Assembly: GCA_025936205.1 (NCBI GenBank)
Contig: JAICTU010000145.1
Span: 1-18,273 of the forward strand
DNA from: Polyangiaceae bacterium
Lineage (GTDB): Bacteria > Myxococcota > Polyangia > Polyangiales > Polyangiaceae
DNA length: 18,273 bases
Reading direction: 5' to 3'
The position numbers and the translations under genes are program-made. Below, one piece after another: positions 7,285-15,049 of this stretch. The notes beneath the pieces were generated by a model. It ran no database searches, was not told the origin of the DNA, and worked only from the letters and a program-made list of their open reading frames with translations. Within the stretch, counting starts at the first letter, position 1. Each line of letters starts with the position of its first letter.

Positions 7285-7415
7285 GATCCCTGTACTTGCA
7301 TGCAGCGTGCCGCGTAAATGTGAGGCTCTTCGCGGCTCTGCACGCTGCGCTCCTGACCGTTTGCCCTCAGTGTGGCCAACAGGCACGCGCCAAACCGGCA
7401 TACCCGCCCCTGCCT

Positions 7416-7441
7416 AGAAACCCGAAGTCCGCGCCGGGTTT
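7416..7441. repeat. Dispersed palindromic repeat, copy 1
   Basis: AAACCCG and CGGGTTT form a 7-bp stem around a ten-base loop (AAGTCCGCGC). The 26-base unit, including its loop, recurs in reverse orientation at 13365-13390 with one mismatch. Matching loops as well as stems argue for a repeat family rather than two independent hairpins. It lies in the 254-base gap between the outer-membrane protein and the OxyR-like gene; apart from this and the hairpin at 7465-7518 I see nothing else in that gap. Confidence 0.6.
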
Positions 7442-7464
7442 ACCGAGTGCAGAGTGCCCCAATC

Positions 7465-7518
7465 TGCCGGGTTTTGCCGTGCCCTTCACAGCGCAGGGGG
7501 GCACGGCGAAACCCGGCA
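7465..7518 (-). terminator. Long inverted repeat after the OxyR-like gene
   Basis: Positions 7465-7484 pair with 7499-7518 over 20 bases with a single G-T wobble, around a 14-base loop. It begins 20 bases past the OxyR-like stop codon, so terminator or mRNA end protection is the likely job. The stem is much longer than a usual terminator, and it shares the GCCGGGTTT core with the dispersed repeat just beyond it, so it may belong to the same repeat family. Confidence 0.6.
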
Positions 7519-7538
7519 CGAACTCGCGGCACGAGGTA

Positions 7539-8531
7539 CTAGCTCGCCGCGCGGCTTGCAAGACGACGTCTGGCAGAACCGCCGCGACGCGCTGCGCTCC
7601 GGTGCACGCCTGACGTCGCTGGAAGGGCCGGGCATGCGGCACGGAGCGTGGCAGCGACCCGGCGCAACGCGGCCTCGATCGCCGATCGCTTGCGCCAGAT
7701 CAACACGATCGTGCGCGCCGGCGCCGGCTCGGCGAAACGCCTCACCGCCAGCCCGGCTCGCTCGGCCTCGGTAGCTACCGCCAGGGCCGGCAGCAGCGTC
7801 ACGCCCAGGCCGCTCGCCACCATCTGAGATAGCGTGGCCAGGCTGGTCGCGCGAAATGCGAGCTCTCGCGCCTTGGTGCGGGAGCAATAAGAGAGCGCCT
7901 GCTCGCGAAGACAATGCCCGTCGTCGAGCAGCAGGACATCGGCGTCGCGCAACTCGGAACGTTCGACGGCCGCGCCGCTCTGCCCGAGCGGGTCGTTCGC
8001 TGCCGTCGCGAGCAGGAACGGATCGATTGCCACCAGCTCGTGCTCGACGTCACCCAGCTCCGCCTCCAGCGCGAGCAAGGCCGCGTCCAGCTCGCCGGCG
8101 TGCAGCCGCTGCACCAGCGCCTCCGTCTTGTCCTCGATCCAGATCGCCGTCAGCTTGGGAAATTCGGCGCGCAAGGCCGGCGTCACGTGCGGCAGCAAGT
8201 AGGGCGAGACGGTGGGGATCACGCCGAGGCGCAGCGTGCCATGCAAGGGGTCGAGCGCGCGCCGCGCCGCGGCGCTCAAGTCGTCCGCGTCGAGCAGCAG
8301 GCGCCGCGCGCGATCGATCAACTCCTTTCCTGCCGCTGTCGGCAGCACCCCGCGCCGATCGCGCTCGAACAGACGCACGCCGAGCCCCGCTTCGAGCTGG
8401 GCCAGCTGGGCACTGAGCGACGGCTGGGCGACGTGGCACAGCTCCGCCGCCTTGCGAAAGCTCAGCGAGTCGGCCACGGCCACCGCGTATTGCAGCTGCC
8501 GCAGCGAAAAGGCGTGAGGCGAGTAATTCAT
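7539..8531 (-). CDS. oxyR: OxyR-type LysR-family peroxide-sensing regulator
   Basis: The 330-residue protein has an N-terminal winged helix-turn-helix (FRKAAELCHVAQPSLSAQLAQLEAGLGVRLFERDRRGVLPTAAG, about 25-68) and a LysR effector domain. The segment DDGHCLREQALSYC keeps the two redox cysteines of OxyR (C207 and C216, nine residues apart, equivalent to C199 and C208 of E. coli OxyR). It is followed by FRATSLATLSQMVASGLGVTLLPALAV, which closely follows E. coli OxyR. Peroxide should form the disulfide and switch DNA binding. The C-terminal tail after about residue 303 is Arg/Ser-rich and longer than usual. The start ATG lies in an OxyR-type box (8530-8544), suggesting autoregulation. No catalase or peroxiredoxin gene is in view. 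Confidence 0.88.
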   Translation of the reverse strand: MNYSPHAFSLRQLQYAVAVADSLSFRKAAELCHVAQPSLSAQLAQLEAGLGVRLFERDRRGVLPTAAGKELIDRARRLLLDADDLSAAARRALDPLHGTLRLGVIPTVSPYLLPHVTPALRAEFPKLTAIWIEDKTEALVQRLHAGELDAALLALEAELGDVEHELVAIDPFLLATAANDPLGQSGAAVERSELRDADVLLLDDGHCLREQALSYCSRTKARELAFRATSLATLSQMVASGLGVTLLPALAVATEAERAGLAVRRFAEPAPARTIVLIWRKRSAIEAALRRVAATLRAACPALPATSGVHRSAARRGGSARRRLASRAAS

Positions 8532-8544
8532 AGGTTTGATCTAT
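8530..8544. promoter_or_regulatory. Candidate OxyR operator overlapping the oxyR start codon
   Basis: The site reads ATAGGT-TTG-ATCTAT, an inverted repeat fitting the OxyR half-site pattern ATAG-N7-CTAT, with the inner T and A also in place. Only one dyad is good; the next expected half-sites toward the antiporter (near 8552 and 8563) are poor. Its position across the oxyR start codon would suit repression of oxyR by its own product. Confidence 0.55.
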
Positions 8545-8684
8545 CACATGCGGTGTGAACTACCGCCCCGGCAATCAGCAGATCGGCGGCGCGACGGCGT
8601 TTCCGCGGCCCCGGGAGCGATTTCACTCCTGCGCGCATCTGCCCCTGCCAAACCGGAGCGGTGGCGTTATGCTGTCGAGGCGGA

Positions 8685-10781
8685 ATGGATGCACACGGCT
8701 TTCTCGTGGCGCTCTCGATCGTCCTCGGCGTCGCCGCGCTGACGACCGTCCTGTTCCAGCGCCTGCGCCAGCCCGTGGTGCTCGGCTACATTCTGGCGGG
8801 CTTCATCATTGGCCCGAACGTGCCCGTCCCGCTCGTCGCGGACCGCCAGGTGATCCAGACCTTGTCGGAGCTGGGCGTCATCCTGCTGATGTTCTCGCTG
8901 GGGCTGGAGTTCAGCCTCGGCAAGCTGGTGCGCCTGGGGCCGAGCGCCGGCCTGACCGCGCTCCTGCAATCGAGCCTGATGGTGTGGCTCGGCTTCGTCA
9001 CGGGGCGGCTGTTTGGCTGGAGCACGATCGAGAGCCTGTTTGCGGGCGCCATCATCGCCATCTCCAGCACGACCATCATTGCCAAGGCGTTCGACGAGCA
9101 GCGCGTCCAGGGCTCGCTGCGCGAGCTGGTGGTGGGGGTGCTGATCATCGAAGACCTGATCGCCATCCTGCTCATGGCCACGCTCACCGCGATCGCGAGC
9201 GGCGCCGGGCTCTCCGCAGCGGACATGGCGCTGACGACCGGCAAGCTGCTGCTGTTCTTGCTCGGCCTGATCACACTGGGTCTGCTGGTGGTTCCGCGTA
9301 CCGTGCGCGCCATTCAGCGGCTGGGGCGACCGGAAACGACCCTGGTGGCGAGCATCGGCTTCTGCTTCGCGATCGCGCTGCTGGCCCACGAGTTCGGCTA
9401 CTCGGTGGCCCTGGGGGCGTTCATCGCGGGCTCACTGATCGCTGAATCGGGTCAGCAGCACGAGATCGAGCAGCTGGTGGCGCCCGTGAAGGATCTGTTC
9501 GCTGCCGTCTTCTTCGTCTCCGTGGGCGTGTTGCTCGATCCGGCGCTGATCGCTCGCCACTGGCTGGCCATCACCGTGCTGACAGGGGTGGTCATCGCGG
9601 GCAAGGTGATCGGCGTTGCGCTCGGCGCTTTCTTGACCGGTAATCGAGTCCGCACCTCGGTCCAGGCCGGCATGAGCCTGGCGCAGATCGGTGAGTTCTC
9701 GTTCATCATCGCGGGGCTGGGCCTCTCCCTCGACGCCACGGGCGAGTTTCTCTACCCGGTGGCGGTCGCCGTTTCGGCCATTACCACGCTCACCACCCCC
9801 TGGCTGATCCGCGCTTCCGGGCCCGTCGCGAACTGGGTGGATCGCAAGATGCCGCGCCCGCTGCAGACGTTCGTCAGCTTGTATGGCGGCTGGATGGAAC
9901 AGCTGCGCAGCGGCAGCCGCCCTGCGTCGCGCGGCAGGGAGCTGCGGCGGCTGGTCCGCCTGTTGCTGATCGATGCGGCGCTGCTCGGCGCGACGACCAT
10001 CGGGGCCTCATTCGCTGTCGAGCCGGTGACGGAGCTGCTGGAAGGGCGTTTCGGCCTCGGCAGCGAGGTGGCGCGAGCGGCCGTGATCGTCGCGGCCCTG
10101 GTCCTGGTGCTGCCGCTGGTCGCCGGCGTCGTGCGCGTCGCCCGGCGGCTCGGCGTCGGCGTGGCCGAGGCGGTGCTGGCCCCGGCGGCGGAGGGCTCTC
10201 CGGACCCGGCCGCAGCTTCCCGCCGAGTGCTCGCGGTCACGCTGCAGCTGGGACTGGTGTTGCTGGCGGGCTTGATCTTACTGGCCCTGACGCAGCCGTT
10301 CGTGGGTGGCGTGGTCGCGCCGCTGCTGCTGGCCTTGCTACTGCTCGTACTGGGGGCAGGCTTCTGGCGAGGCGCCGCGGATCTACACGGGCATGTACGC
10401 GCCGGCGTACAGACCATCTTCGACGTGATCGTCGATCAAGCCCGCAGCGGCGGCGCGGGCGCTGCTGCTACCGCGGAGCCGCCCGCGCCACATCCGAGCC
10501 CCGGTCCGTTGCTGCTGCCGGGCCTCGGCGTACCAACGCTGGTGCAACTCGAGCCGCCCAACGCTGCCGTCGGGCGCTCGCTCGCCAGCTTGAACCTGCG
10601 CGGAGTGACGGGGGCCACCGTGCTGGCGATCACGCGGCAGGAGCAAGGTGTGCTGCTGCCGACGGCGAAGGATCCGCTGCGCGCGGGGGACGTGCTGGCG
10701 CTCGCCGGCAGCACGGAAGCGATCGAAGCCGCCCGGCAGCTGCTCAGGGGGGCGACCATTGCTGCGTCCCCGTCAGGCTGA
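8685..10781 (+). CDS. CPA2-family cation/proton antiporter (KefB/YbaL-like membrane domain) with C-terminal RCK_C domain
   Basis: The 698-residue membrane protein opens with the monovalent cation:proton antiporter-2 exchanger domain (about 5-390): LRQPVVLGYILAGFIIGP, LGVILLMFSLGLEFSL, AIIAISSTTIIAKAF, VGVLIIEDLIAILLM (the ED of the ion site), LGAFIAGSLIAES, FFVSVGVLLDP and AGMSLAQIGEFSFIIAGLG. A second block of four or so hydrophobic helices (about 425-580) follows, where KefB/C would have a Rossmann KTN/RCK_N domain. The end (about 616-690, VQLEPPNAAVGRSLASLNLRG, LLPTAKDPLRAGDVLALAGS) is an RCK_C/TrkA_C ligand domain. It should exchange K+ or Na+ for H+ at the inner membrane. I chose the ATG at 8685 with GAGG before it; a GTG at 8661 is possible. 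The 3' end overlaps the convergent phospholipase gene by 38 bases. Confidence 0.87.
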   Translation: MDAHGFLVALSIVLGVAALTTVLFQRLRQPVVLGYILAGFIIGPNVPVPLVADRQVIQTLSELGVILLMFSLGLEFSLGKLVRLGPSAGLTALLQSSLMVWLGFVTGRLFGWSTIESLFAGAIIAISSTTIIAKAFDEQRVQGSLRELVVGVLIIEDLIAILLMATLTAIASGAGLSAADMALTTGKLLLFLLGLITLGLLVVPRTVRAIQRLGRPETTLVASIGFCFAIALLAHEFGYSVALGAFIAGSLIAESGQQHEIEQLVAPVKDLFAAVFFVSVGVLLDPALIARHWLAITVLTGVVIAGKVIGVALGAFLTGNRVRTSVQAGMSLAQIGEFSFIIAGLGLSLDATGEFLYPVAVAVSAITTLTTPWLIRASGPVANWVDRKMPRPLQTFVSLYGGWMEQLRSGSRPASRGRELRRLVRLLLIDAALLGATTIGASFAVEPVTELLEGRFGLGSEVARAAVIVAALVLVLPLVAGVVRVARRLGVGVAEAVLAPAAEGSPDPAAASRRVLAVTLQLGLVLLAGLILLALTQPFVGGVVAPLLLALLLLVLGAGFWRGAADLHGHVRAGVQTIFDVIVDQARSGGAGAAATAEPPAPHPSPGPLLLPGLGVPTLVQLEPPNAAVGRSLASLNLRGVTGATVLAITRQEQGVLLPTAKDPLRAGDVLALAGSTEAIEAARQLLRGATIAASPSG

Positions 10782-12327
10782 GCTCCAGGCTCTCCCAATC
10801 GAGGGGACGCGCTGGATCGAACAGCTGGCTCAGCAGGCTGTTGCTCGACTCGGGCTCGGGGATCTCCTGGCAGCGCAGCTTGCCGTGCGGGTCGCCGCAG
10901 GCGCGGTCGATCTCCGCCAGCAGGGATTCGCCAGCCAGGAAGCGGCTGGGATCGGCGCTGCCGGCGTGTTCCGCGAGCAGGTTGGCGCGGACCCTTGCGA
11001 TCTCGGCGCGCAGGCGCGCTGCGACCTCCGGCTCCTCCAGCGCCGTGCTGCAGGTCACGTTGAGCTCCGTGTCGAGACTCATGCTGCGGTTCGTGAGGTT
11101 CGCCGAACCGATGCTCAGCAGCTCATCATCGACGATCAGCAGCTTGGAGTGGATGAAGGTCGCCGGGCGCTGCTCGGGCTGCGCGCTGCCCGGCGGCGGA
11201 TCCTGCAAGCTCTTCAGCAACCGAAAGCGGTGCCCCTGTCGCTCGGCCTCCCGCGCCACCCGGTACCGCACGGCGCGCTGGCGAGCCCCCAGCACCAGGT
11301 CCTCCTTGGGGGTGTCCGCGCCGTCCGGCATGACCAAGATCACGTCCAGCTTGCCGCGCGTCGCATCCGCGAAGCGCCGGCACAGGACGTCGGCGATCGC
11401 CCGCGAAGTGAAGTACTGCGTCTCGATGTAGATCCAACGCTCGGCCGCCAGGATCGCACGTTCGAACAACGCCTGCACCTGGAAGGCCGCGGGCGCCCGC
11501 GCGGAGATCATGTCGGTCTGGCTCAGGCCGACGCGCGTGGCGCTCAGCGGCAGGCCGCGCTGAGCGCTGATCCGGCGCAAGTCGAGGCGGTCCTCTCTTC
11601 TGGGATCCTGCCCGTCGGCGGCCTCCGCGGGCGCGCGCTCCGGGTGCGGATGGGCGATCGGGAGCCGAACGGAAGGGGTGGAGTCCGGTGCGCTCAGCGC
11701 CTCGCTTCGGGCCCGTTCCCAGCTCTCTCGGAACAGGCGCCCCAGGGTCTTCACGACCGGGCCGCGCAGCGCGACCTGCAGATCGTGGAACGCCTTGTAA
11801 GGGTTGCCGTGTACGTCGAGGCGCGCCGGATCCTGCGCGCGGTGCGCGCGCGTGTCCCAGCGCGAGTCGCAGAGATCGAGCCCTCCGACGAAGGCCAGGC
11901 GCTGGTCGATCAGCGCGTACTTCTGATGCAAGCAACCGCCCATCCCCGGGTGGTTCGAAAACTCGAAATGCACGCGCGGGTGCGACTGAAATTCGAACTT
12001 CAAGCGCTGAAGCCACTCGCGCTCCAGGGCGTAGAACAAGGAATAGTCCCAGGCCAGGATGAACACCTCGAGGCCAGGGGTGCGCTCGCACAGATGATCG
12101 AGGAACGGCAGCAGCTCGATGGGGTGCGCGAGCGTTTCATTCGCCGCCGGGCGCAGCAGCCGAGCCAGCGAGTCGAATTGCCAACCCGCCAAGTAGACGT
12201 GGCGCTTGGCCTCCAGCGCGGCGCGATAGAAGCTCGCGTAGTAGATCTCCGCGTCTACCAGCAGCTCGATCTGGTCGACACCTTCCACCTGCCACGGCGC
12301 GGGCAATGCCTCCACGGGTCCGTTCAT
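10744..12327 (-). CDS. Phospholipase D/cardiolipin-synthase-like protein
   Basis: The 527-residue protein has two HKD half-sites: HQKYALIDQRLAFVGGLDL (H134, K136, D141) and HSKLLIVDDELLSIGSANLTNRSM (H393, K395, D400). Around the first, GWQFDS, ILAWDYS, RWDTRAH and FHDLQVALRGP match the form seen in bacterial phospholipase D proteins that are often fused to VTT domains. Either phospholipid hydrolysis or transphosphatidylation (cardiolipin synthesis) is possible. No signal peptide or membrane helix is visible. The start ATG at 12327 shares bases with the stop of the upstream hydrolase (ATGA), so translation is coupled. A linker of about 60 residues between the halves is charged and Pro-rich. 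It overlaps the convergent antiporter by 38 bases. Confidence 0.87.
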   Translation of the reverse strand: MNGPVEALPAPWQVEGVDQIELLVDAEIYYASFYRAALEAKRHVYLAGWQFDSLARLLRPAANETLAHPIELLPFLDHLCERTPGLEVFILAWDYSLFYALEREWLQRLKFEFQSHPRVHFEFSNHPGMGGCLHQKYALIDQRLAFVGGLDLCDSRWDTRAHRAQDPARLDVHGNPYKAFHDLQVALRGPVVKTLGRLFRESWERARSEALSAPDSTPSVRLPIAHPHPERAPAEAADGQDPRREDRLDLRRISAQRGLPLSATRVGLSQTDMISARAPAAFQVQALFERAILAAERWIYIETQYFTSRAIADVLCRRFADATRGKLDVILVMPDGADTPKEDLVLGARQRAVRYRVAREAERQGHRFRLLKSLQDPPPGSAQPEQRPATFIHSKLLIVDDELLSIGSANLTNRSMSLDTELNVTCSTALEEPEVAARLRAEIARVRANLLAEHAGSADPSRFLAGESLLAEIDRACGDPHGKLRCQEIPEPESSNSLLSQLFDPARPLDWESLELSLTGTQQWSPP

Positions 12328-13238
12328 GGCTGGCTCCCGCTGGGTCGCTGGCTGCTCACCGCCGCTACCGGCCAGGCCAGGTCCACGACGATCGGCAGGT
12401 GATCGGAGGCGACACGCGCCAGCCGATCGCGCGGCACGTGCACGGCATGCGCGCTCAGGCCCTTGCCGATCCAGACGTGGTCGAGGCGCAGGAGCGGGAA
12501 CCACGAAGGAAAGGTCGGCTGCCCCCAGTGCCCCGACGAGCGCTGGGCGTCGCGCAACCGCCGCCGCAGCAAGTAGTAGAGCGGCGAGAGCGCACCCGCA
12601 TTGAAGTCGCCGCACAGGATCAGGTGATCGAGCGAGCCGCGCAGCGCCGGGAACGGCGCCGGATGCTGCCCGATCGGTGAGTTGGGATCGTCGGAGAACA
12701 GCGCGCGGAACTGCACCAGGCGCTCGAAGAAATGCAGGCTGAGGTGCGTGTTGACGACGTCGAGATGGCTCTCGCCGAGCGTCAAGCGCAGCCACTGTGC
12801 CGCCCGCACCTCTCCGCGCAGCACCGGCAAAATGCCCTCGGCCCTCAGCTCGTAGGGATGGTGCGTGAGGATGGCGTTGCCGTAGCAGCCCTCGCCCACG
12901 TCCCGCGCGCTGGTGAAGTGCGCCGATAGATCGGTCAGCTCGGCGATCCGCTGCGCCTGATCGAGGCTGCCCGAGCGCTGCTGACCGACGTCGACCTCCT
13001 GCAGCGCGACGACGTCCGGACTGAAGCTCCGGATCACGTCGGCGATGCGTTCGGGCCGGCATCTGCCGTCCGTCCCGACACAGCCGTGCGTGTTGTACGT
13101 CATCACGCGCAGCTGCCGCGACGGAGCCAGGCTGGCGCGACCGCCGAAACGCAGGGAACCTGGAAGCTGAGAAAGGATCGCTCTCGCGCGGCTTCGCGGC
13201 CGCGTCCGCCGCGGGCGCGATGAGACGCCATGAGTCAT
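12324..13238 (-). CDS. Endonuclease/exonuclease/phosphatase-fold hydrolase (YbhP-like)
   Basis: The 304-residue protein keeps all motifs of the metal-dependent endonuclease/exonuclease/phosphatase fold: MTYNTHG (N49), ALQEVD (E81, metal), NTHLS (H165), GDFNA (D211, N213), RLDHVW (D253, H254) and ASDHLPIV (D279, H280). The family covers nucleases, sphingomyelinases and phosphoesterases. Linkage to a phospholipase D partner, as in E. coli ybhP-clsB, favours a lipid or phosphodiester role, by inference. The first 40 residues are Arg-rich and lack family similarity. The ATG at 13238 has no ribosome site at normal distance; a GGAGG further upstream adjoins a six-codon mini-ORF (13255-13235) whose stop overlaps this ATG. 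Confidence 0.87.
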   Translation of the reverse strand: MTHGVSSRPRRTRPRSRARAILSQLPGSLRFGGRASLAPSRQLRVMTYNTHGCVGTDGRCRPERIADVIRSFSPDVVALQEVDVGQQRSGSLDQAQRIAELTDLSAHFTSARDVGEGCYGNAILTHHPYELRAEGILPVLRGEVRAAQWLRLTLGESHLDVVNTHLSLHFFERLVQFRALFSDDPNSPIGQHPAPFPALRGSLDHLILCGDFNAGALSPLYYLLRRRLRDAQRSSGHWGQPTFPSWFPLLRLDHVWIGKGLSAHAVHVPRDRLARVASDHLPIVVDLAWPVAAVSSQRPSGSQP

Positions 13239-13255
13239 GTTTTCGTAATGGTCAT
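13235..13255 (-). other. Six-codon mini-ORF (possible leader) before the hydrolase gene
   Basis: The mini-ORF reads MTITKT then stop. GGAGG lies almost against its ATG, which is too close for normal initiation. Its stop TGA overlaps the hydrolase ATG as ATGA. Re-initiation or leader coupling is possible but unproven; it may be coincidence. Confidence 0.25.
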
Positions 13256-13360
13256 TCCTCCGCAGTCGCGCTCGACTACCAGCGCGGGTGTTGCAGGAAA
13301 GGACCCTGCCAGTTTGTCCCTCTAAGGCGACGAATACCTCTCGGTAGTTCCTCTACATTT

Positions 13361-13392
13361 GGAGAAACCCGGCGTGGACTTCGGGTTTCTCC
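13361..13392. repeat. Dispersed palindromic repeat, copy 2; also a likely terminator
   Basis: GGAGAAACCCG (13361-13371) pairs perfectly over 11 bases with CGGGTTTCTCC (13382-13392) around a ten-base loop. It starts directly at the stop codon of the propeller lipoprotein gene (stop at 13392-13394), so it probably ends or protects that mRNA. Its core (13365-13390) is the reverse complement of 7416-7441 at 25 of 26 positions. The rest of the gap from 13239 to 13360 shows only the mini-ORF. Confidence 0.6.
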
Positions 13393-14411
13393 TACCGGGG
13401 TTCGAGATGCAGCGCGACGCCGCGGTCGAGGTCCGTGGTGAGCACATTGCCTCCCACGGCCCAGACACCGCCCTGCGGATCGACCCAGACCGCGTGCAGC
13501 GATTGAACGGCGATGCCGGTGAACCTGTCGCGCCACTCGCTCTGACCCGCCGCGCGCTCATAGACATTGCCGGCCACGCCGACCGTCCAGAGCTCCCCGC
13601 GCGCCGAGATGCACACGCCCTGCAGCGGAGCGGCGCCGGGCGGCGAGATGTCGACCAGCCCATCGTTGCCGGTCTCCAGGGCCCAGCCGTTCGCGGAGCC
13701 CCCCACCATGACCACACGATCGGCGGCCCCGTGCACGGTGAACAGGCGATCTTGCTCGGAGCCCGACGCAATGCGAGCGAACCCGTGCGCCGCATTGCCG
13801 TGCAGGACCACACCTCGATCTCCCACGACCCAGACGTCGGAGGCAGAGGAGCCCCACACCTTGAACAGGCCGGGCGCAGCTCCGTGCTCGTCCAGCGGCA
13901 ATCCACCGGGCAGCGGCACCTCACTCCACAGGCCGCCAGCGGAGTGCCAGAGAAACCCCCGCCCCTGCTGCTCCGCTCCGACCGCATAGAGCTCGCCTGC
14001 GCCGGGCGACCACACCCCGAATACGGTGGCATCGGGGAGCTCCGGCGTCGGCAAGCGCGCCCAGGCGCCAGCGCTTCGCTCGAACACGCTGCCGCCGGAC
14101 CCTGCCGCATACACGCTCCCGTCCGGTAGCGCCTGGACCCACCACACAGCCCCCTGCGGCGCGACATTCTCGCGCGTCCAGCGCTCGCCGTCACCGTGCA
14201 ACACGAGCGGGCCGCCGCCGTCGTCCGCGCCCACCAGCCAGACGTCCTCCGCCGCGGTGCCGCTGACGGACAGGAGGGCTGCGTCTTCATTTCGGGCCAC
14301 CACGGTCCACGTGGCTGCCGCCGCTGGCTCCTGCGCGCTCCCGCACCCCAGCGCTGCGCAGGCCGCGAGCGAGCGGCAGCAGGCTCGAGTCCAGGATGTG
14401 ACAAGCGGCAC
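13392..14411 (-). CDS. Lipoprotein with seven propeller-like repeats
   Basis: The 339-residue protein has a lipoprotein-type signal with two candidate lipobox cysteines (LAAC at C18, or ALGC at C23, followed by GSAQEP). The body holds seven repeats of about 40 residues, starting near 47, 91, 130, 182, 223, 263 and 304, each with a DVWVVG-like strand (EDVWLVG, GSVYAAG, GELYAVG, SDVWVVG, DRVVMVG, GELWTVG, GGVWAVG), consistent with a seven-bladed beta-propeller exposed on the envelope. Such DVWVVG proteins are abundant in myxobacteria but their ligands are unknown. The GTG at 14411 is the only good start; no ribosome site is visible. It is divergent from the next lipoprotein gene with 80 bases between. 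Confidence 0.75.
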   Translation of the reverse strand: MPLVTSWTRACCRSLAACAALGCGSAQEPAAAATWTVVARNEDAALLSVSGTAAEDVWLVGADDGGGPLVLHGDGERWTRENVAPQGAVWWVQALPDGSVYAAGSGGSVFERSAGAWARLPTPELPDATVFGVWSPGAGELYAVGAEQQGRGFLWHSAGGLWSEVPLPGGLPLDEHGAAPGLFKVWGSSASDVWVVGDRGVVLHGNAAHGFARIASGSEQDRLFTVHGAADRVVMVGGSANGWALETGNDGLVDISPPGAAPLQGVCISARGELWTVGVAGNVYERAAGQSEWRDRFTGIAVQSLHAVWVDPQGGVWAVGGNVLTTDLDRGVALHLEPR

Positions 14412-14491
14412 GAAGATTCGAGCAGGCTAGCAGACGAAGAGCAGCCGAGCCCGCAGCTCGCGCACGGATCGGCGGACAGCGCCTGGCCGGC

Positions 14492-15013
14492 ATGTCAGGA
14501 TGGCCTGTGCTCGCTTTCTCGCGCTGCCGCGCCGTGCTCCTCTCCCTGTGCGCGAGCGCTTGTTCCTCCGCTCCGCCCGACGCGGGCAGCTCGGGCCCTG
14601 CGCAGGTCTCGGTGGATATCGGCCTCGGCGGCGGCCCGGACGGGCTCGAGTTCCAGCACCTCGAGCCGGGCGGCGCCGTGCCCCTGTACACCTTCGGCCA
14701 GGGCGGGACGCACGCCTTGCTCGGCGTGCGCTGCGTGGGCCTGGGCGAGCGCGCCTTCGTCGCCATCACCATCAGCAATCCCGCCGATGGTCGCAGCGTC
14801 AGCGCGCCCGCTGGACAAAGCCCTCGCCTGCTGGCCTGCAATGCGGACGGCGCCTGCGACCTGTTGCCCCTGCTGGTGATGACCGGTGGCCTCGTCCCGC
14901 CCGGCACCGATCGCGATGGACTGGCGGTGCGGATCCAGGCCGACGCCAGCAACCTGGACGGGCTCGCGGCCAGCGTCGAGCGGGATGCTTTTCTCAGCGC
15001 GGCATCGCTCTGA
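14492..15013 (+). CDS. Small lipoprotein of unknown function
   Basis: The 173-residue protein starts with a short hydrophobic stretch (AVLLSLCASAC) and a likely lipobox ending at the second cysteine (ASAC, then SSAPPDAGSS), giving a lipid-anchored, Gly/Pro-spaced linker. The mature part (VSVDIGLGGGPDGLEFQHLEPGG, FVAITISNPADG, LACNADGACDLLPLLVMTGGLVPPG) has several strands and a CNADGAC motif that may form a disulfide. I recognise no family. The ATG at 14492 lacks a clear ribosome site; a GTG at 14507 with AGGA six bases before it is a good alternative start and would still keep the signal. It is divergent from the propeller lipoprotein. Confidence 0.68.
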   Translation: MSGWPVLAFSRCRAVLLSLCASACSSAPPDAGSSGPAQVSVDIGLGGGPDGLEFQHLEPGGAVPLYTFGQGGTHALLGVRCVGLGERAFVAITISNPADGRSVSAPAGQSPRLLACNADGACDLLPLLVMTGGLVPPGTDRDGLAVRIQADASNLDGLAASVERDAFLSAASL

Positions 15014-15049
15014 GCTCACTCGCTCTTCATCTCGATCAGCAGCACCTCG

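Noticed and set aside
12328..13062. Upstream extension of the phospholipase D ORF to 13062
   Set aside because: It lies wholly over the hydrolase gene in another frame and shows no domain; the ATGA overlap at 12327 gives a natural start.
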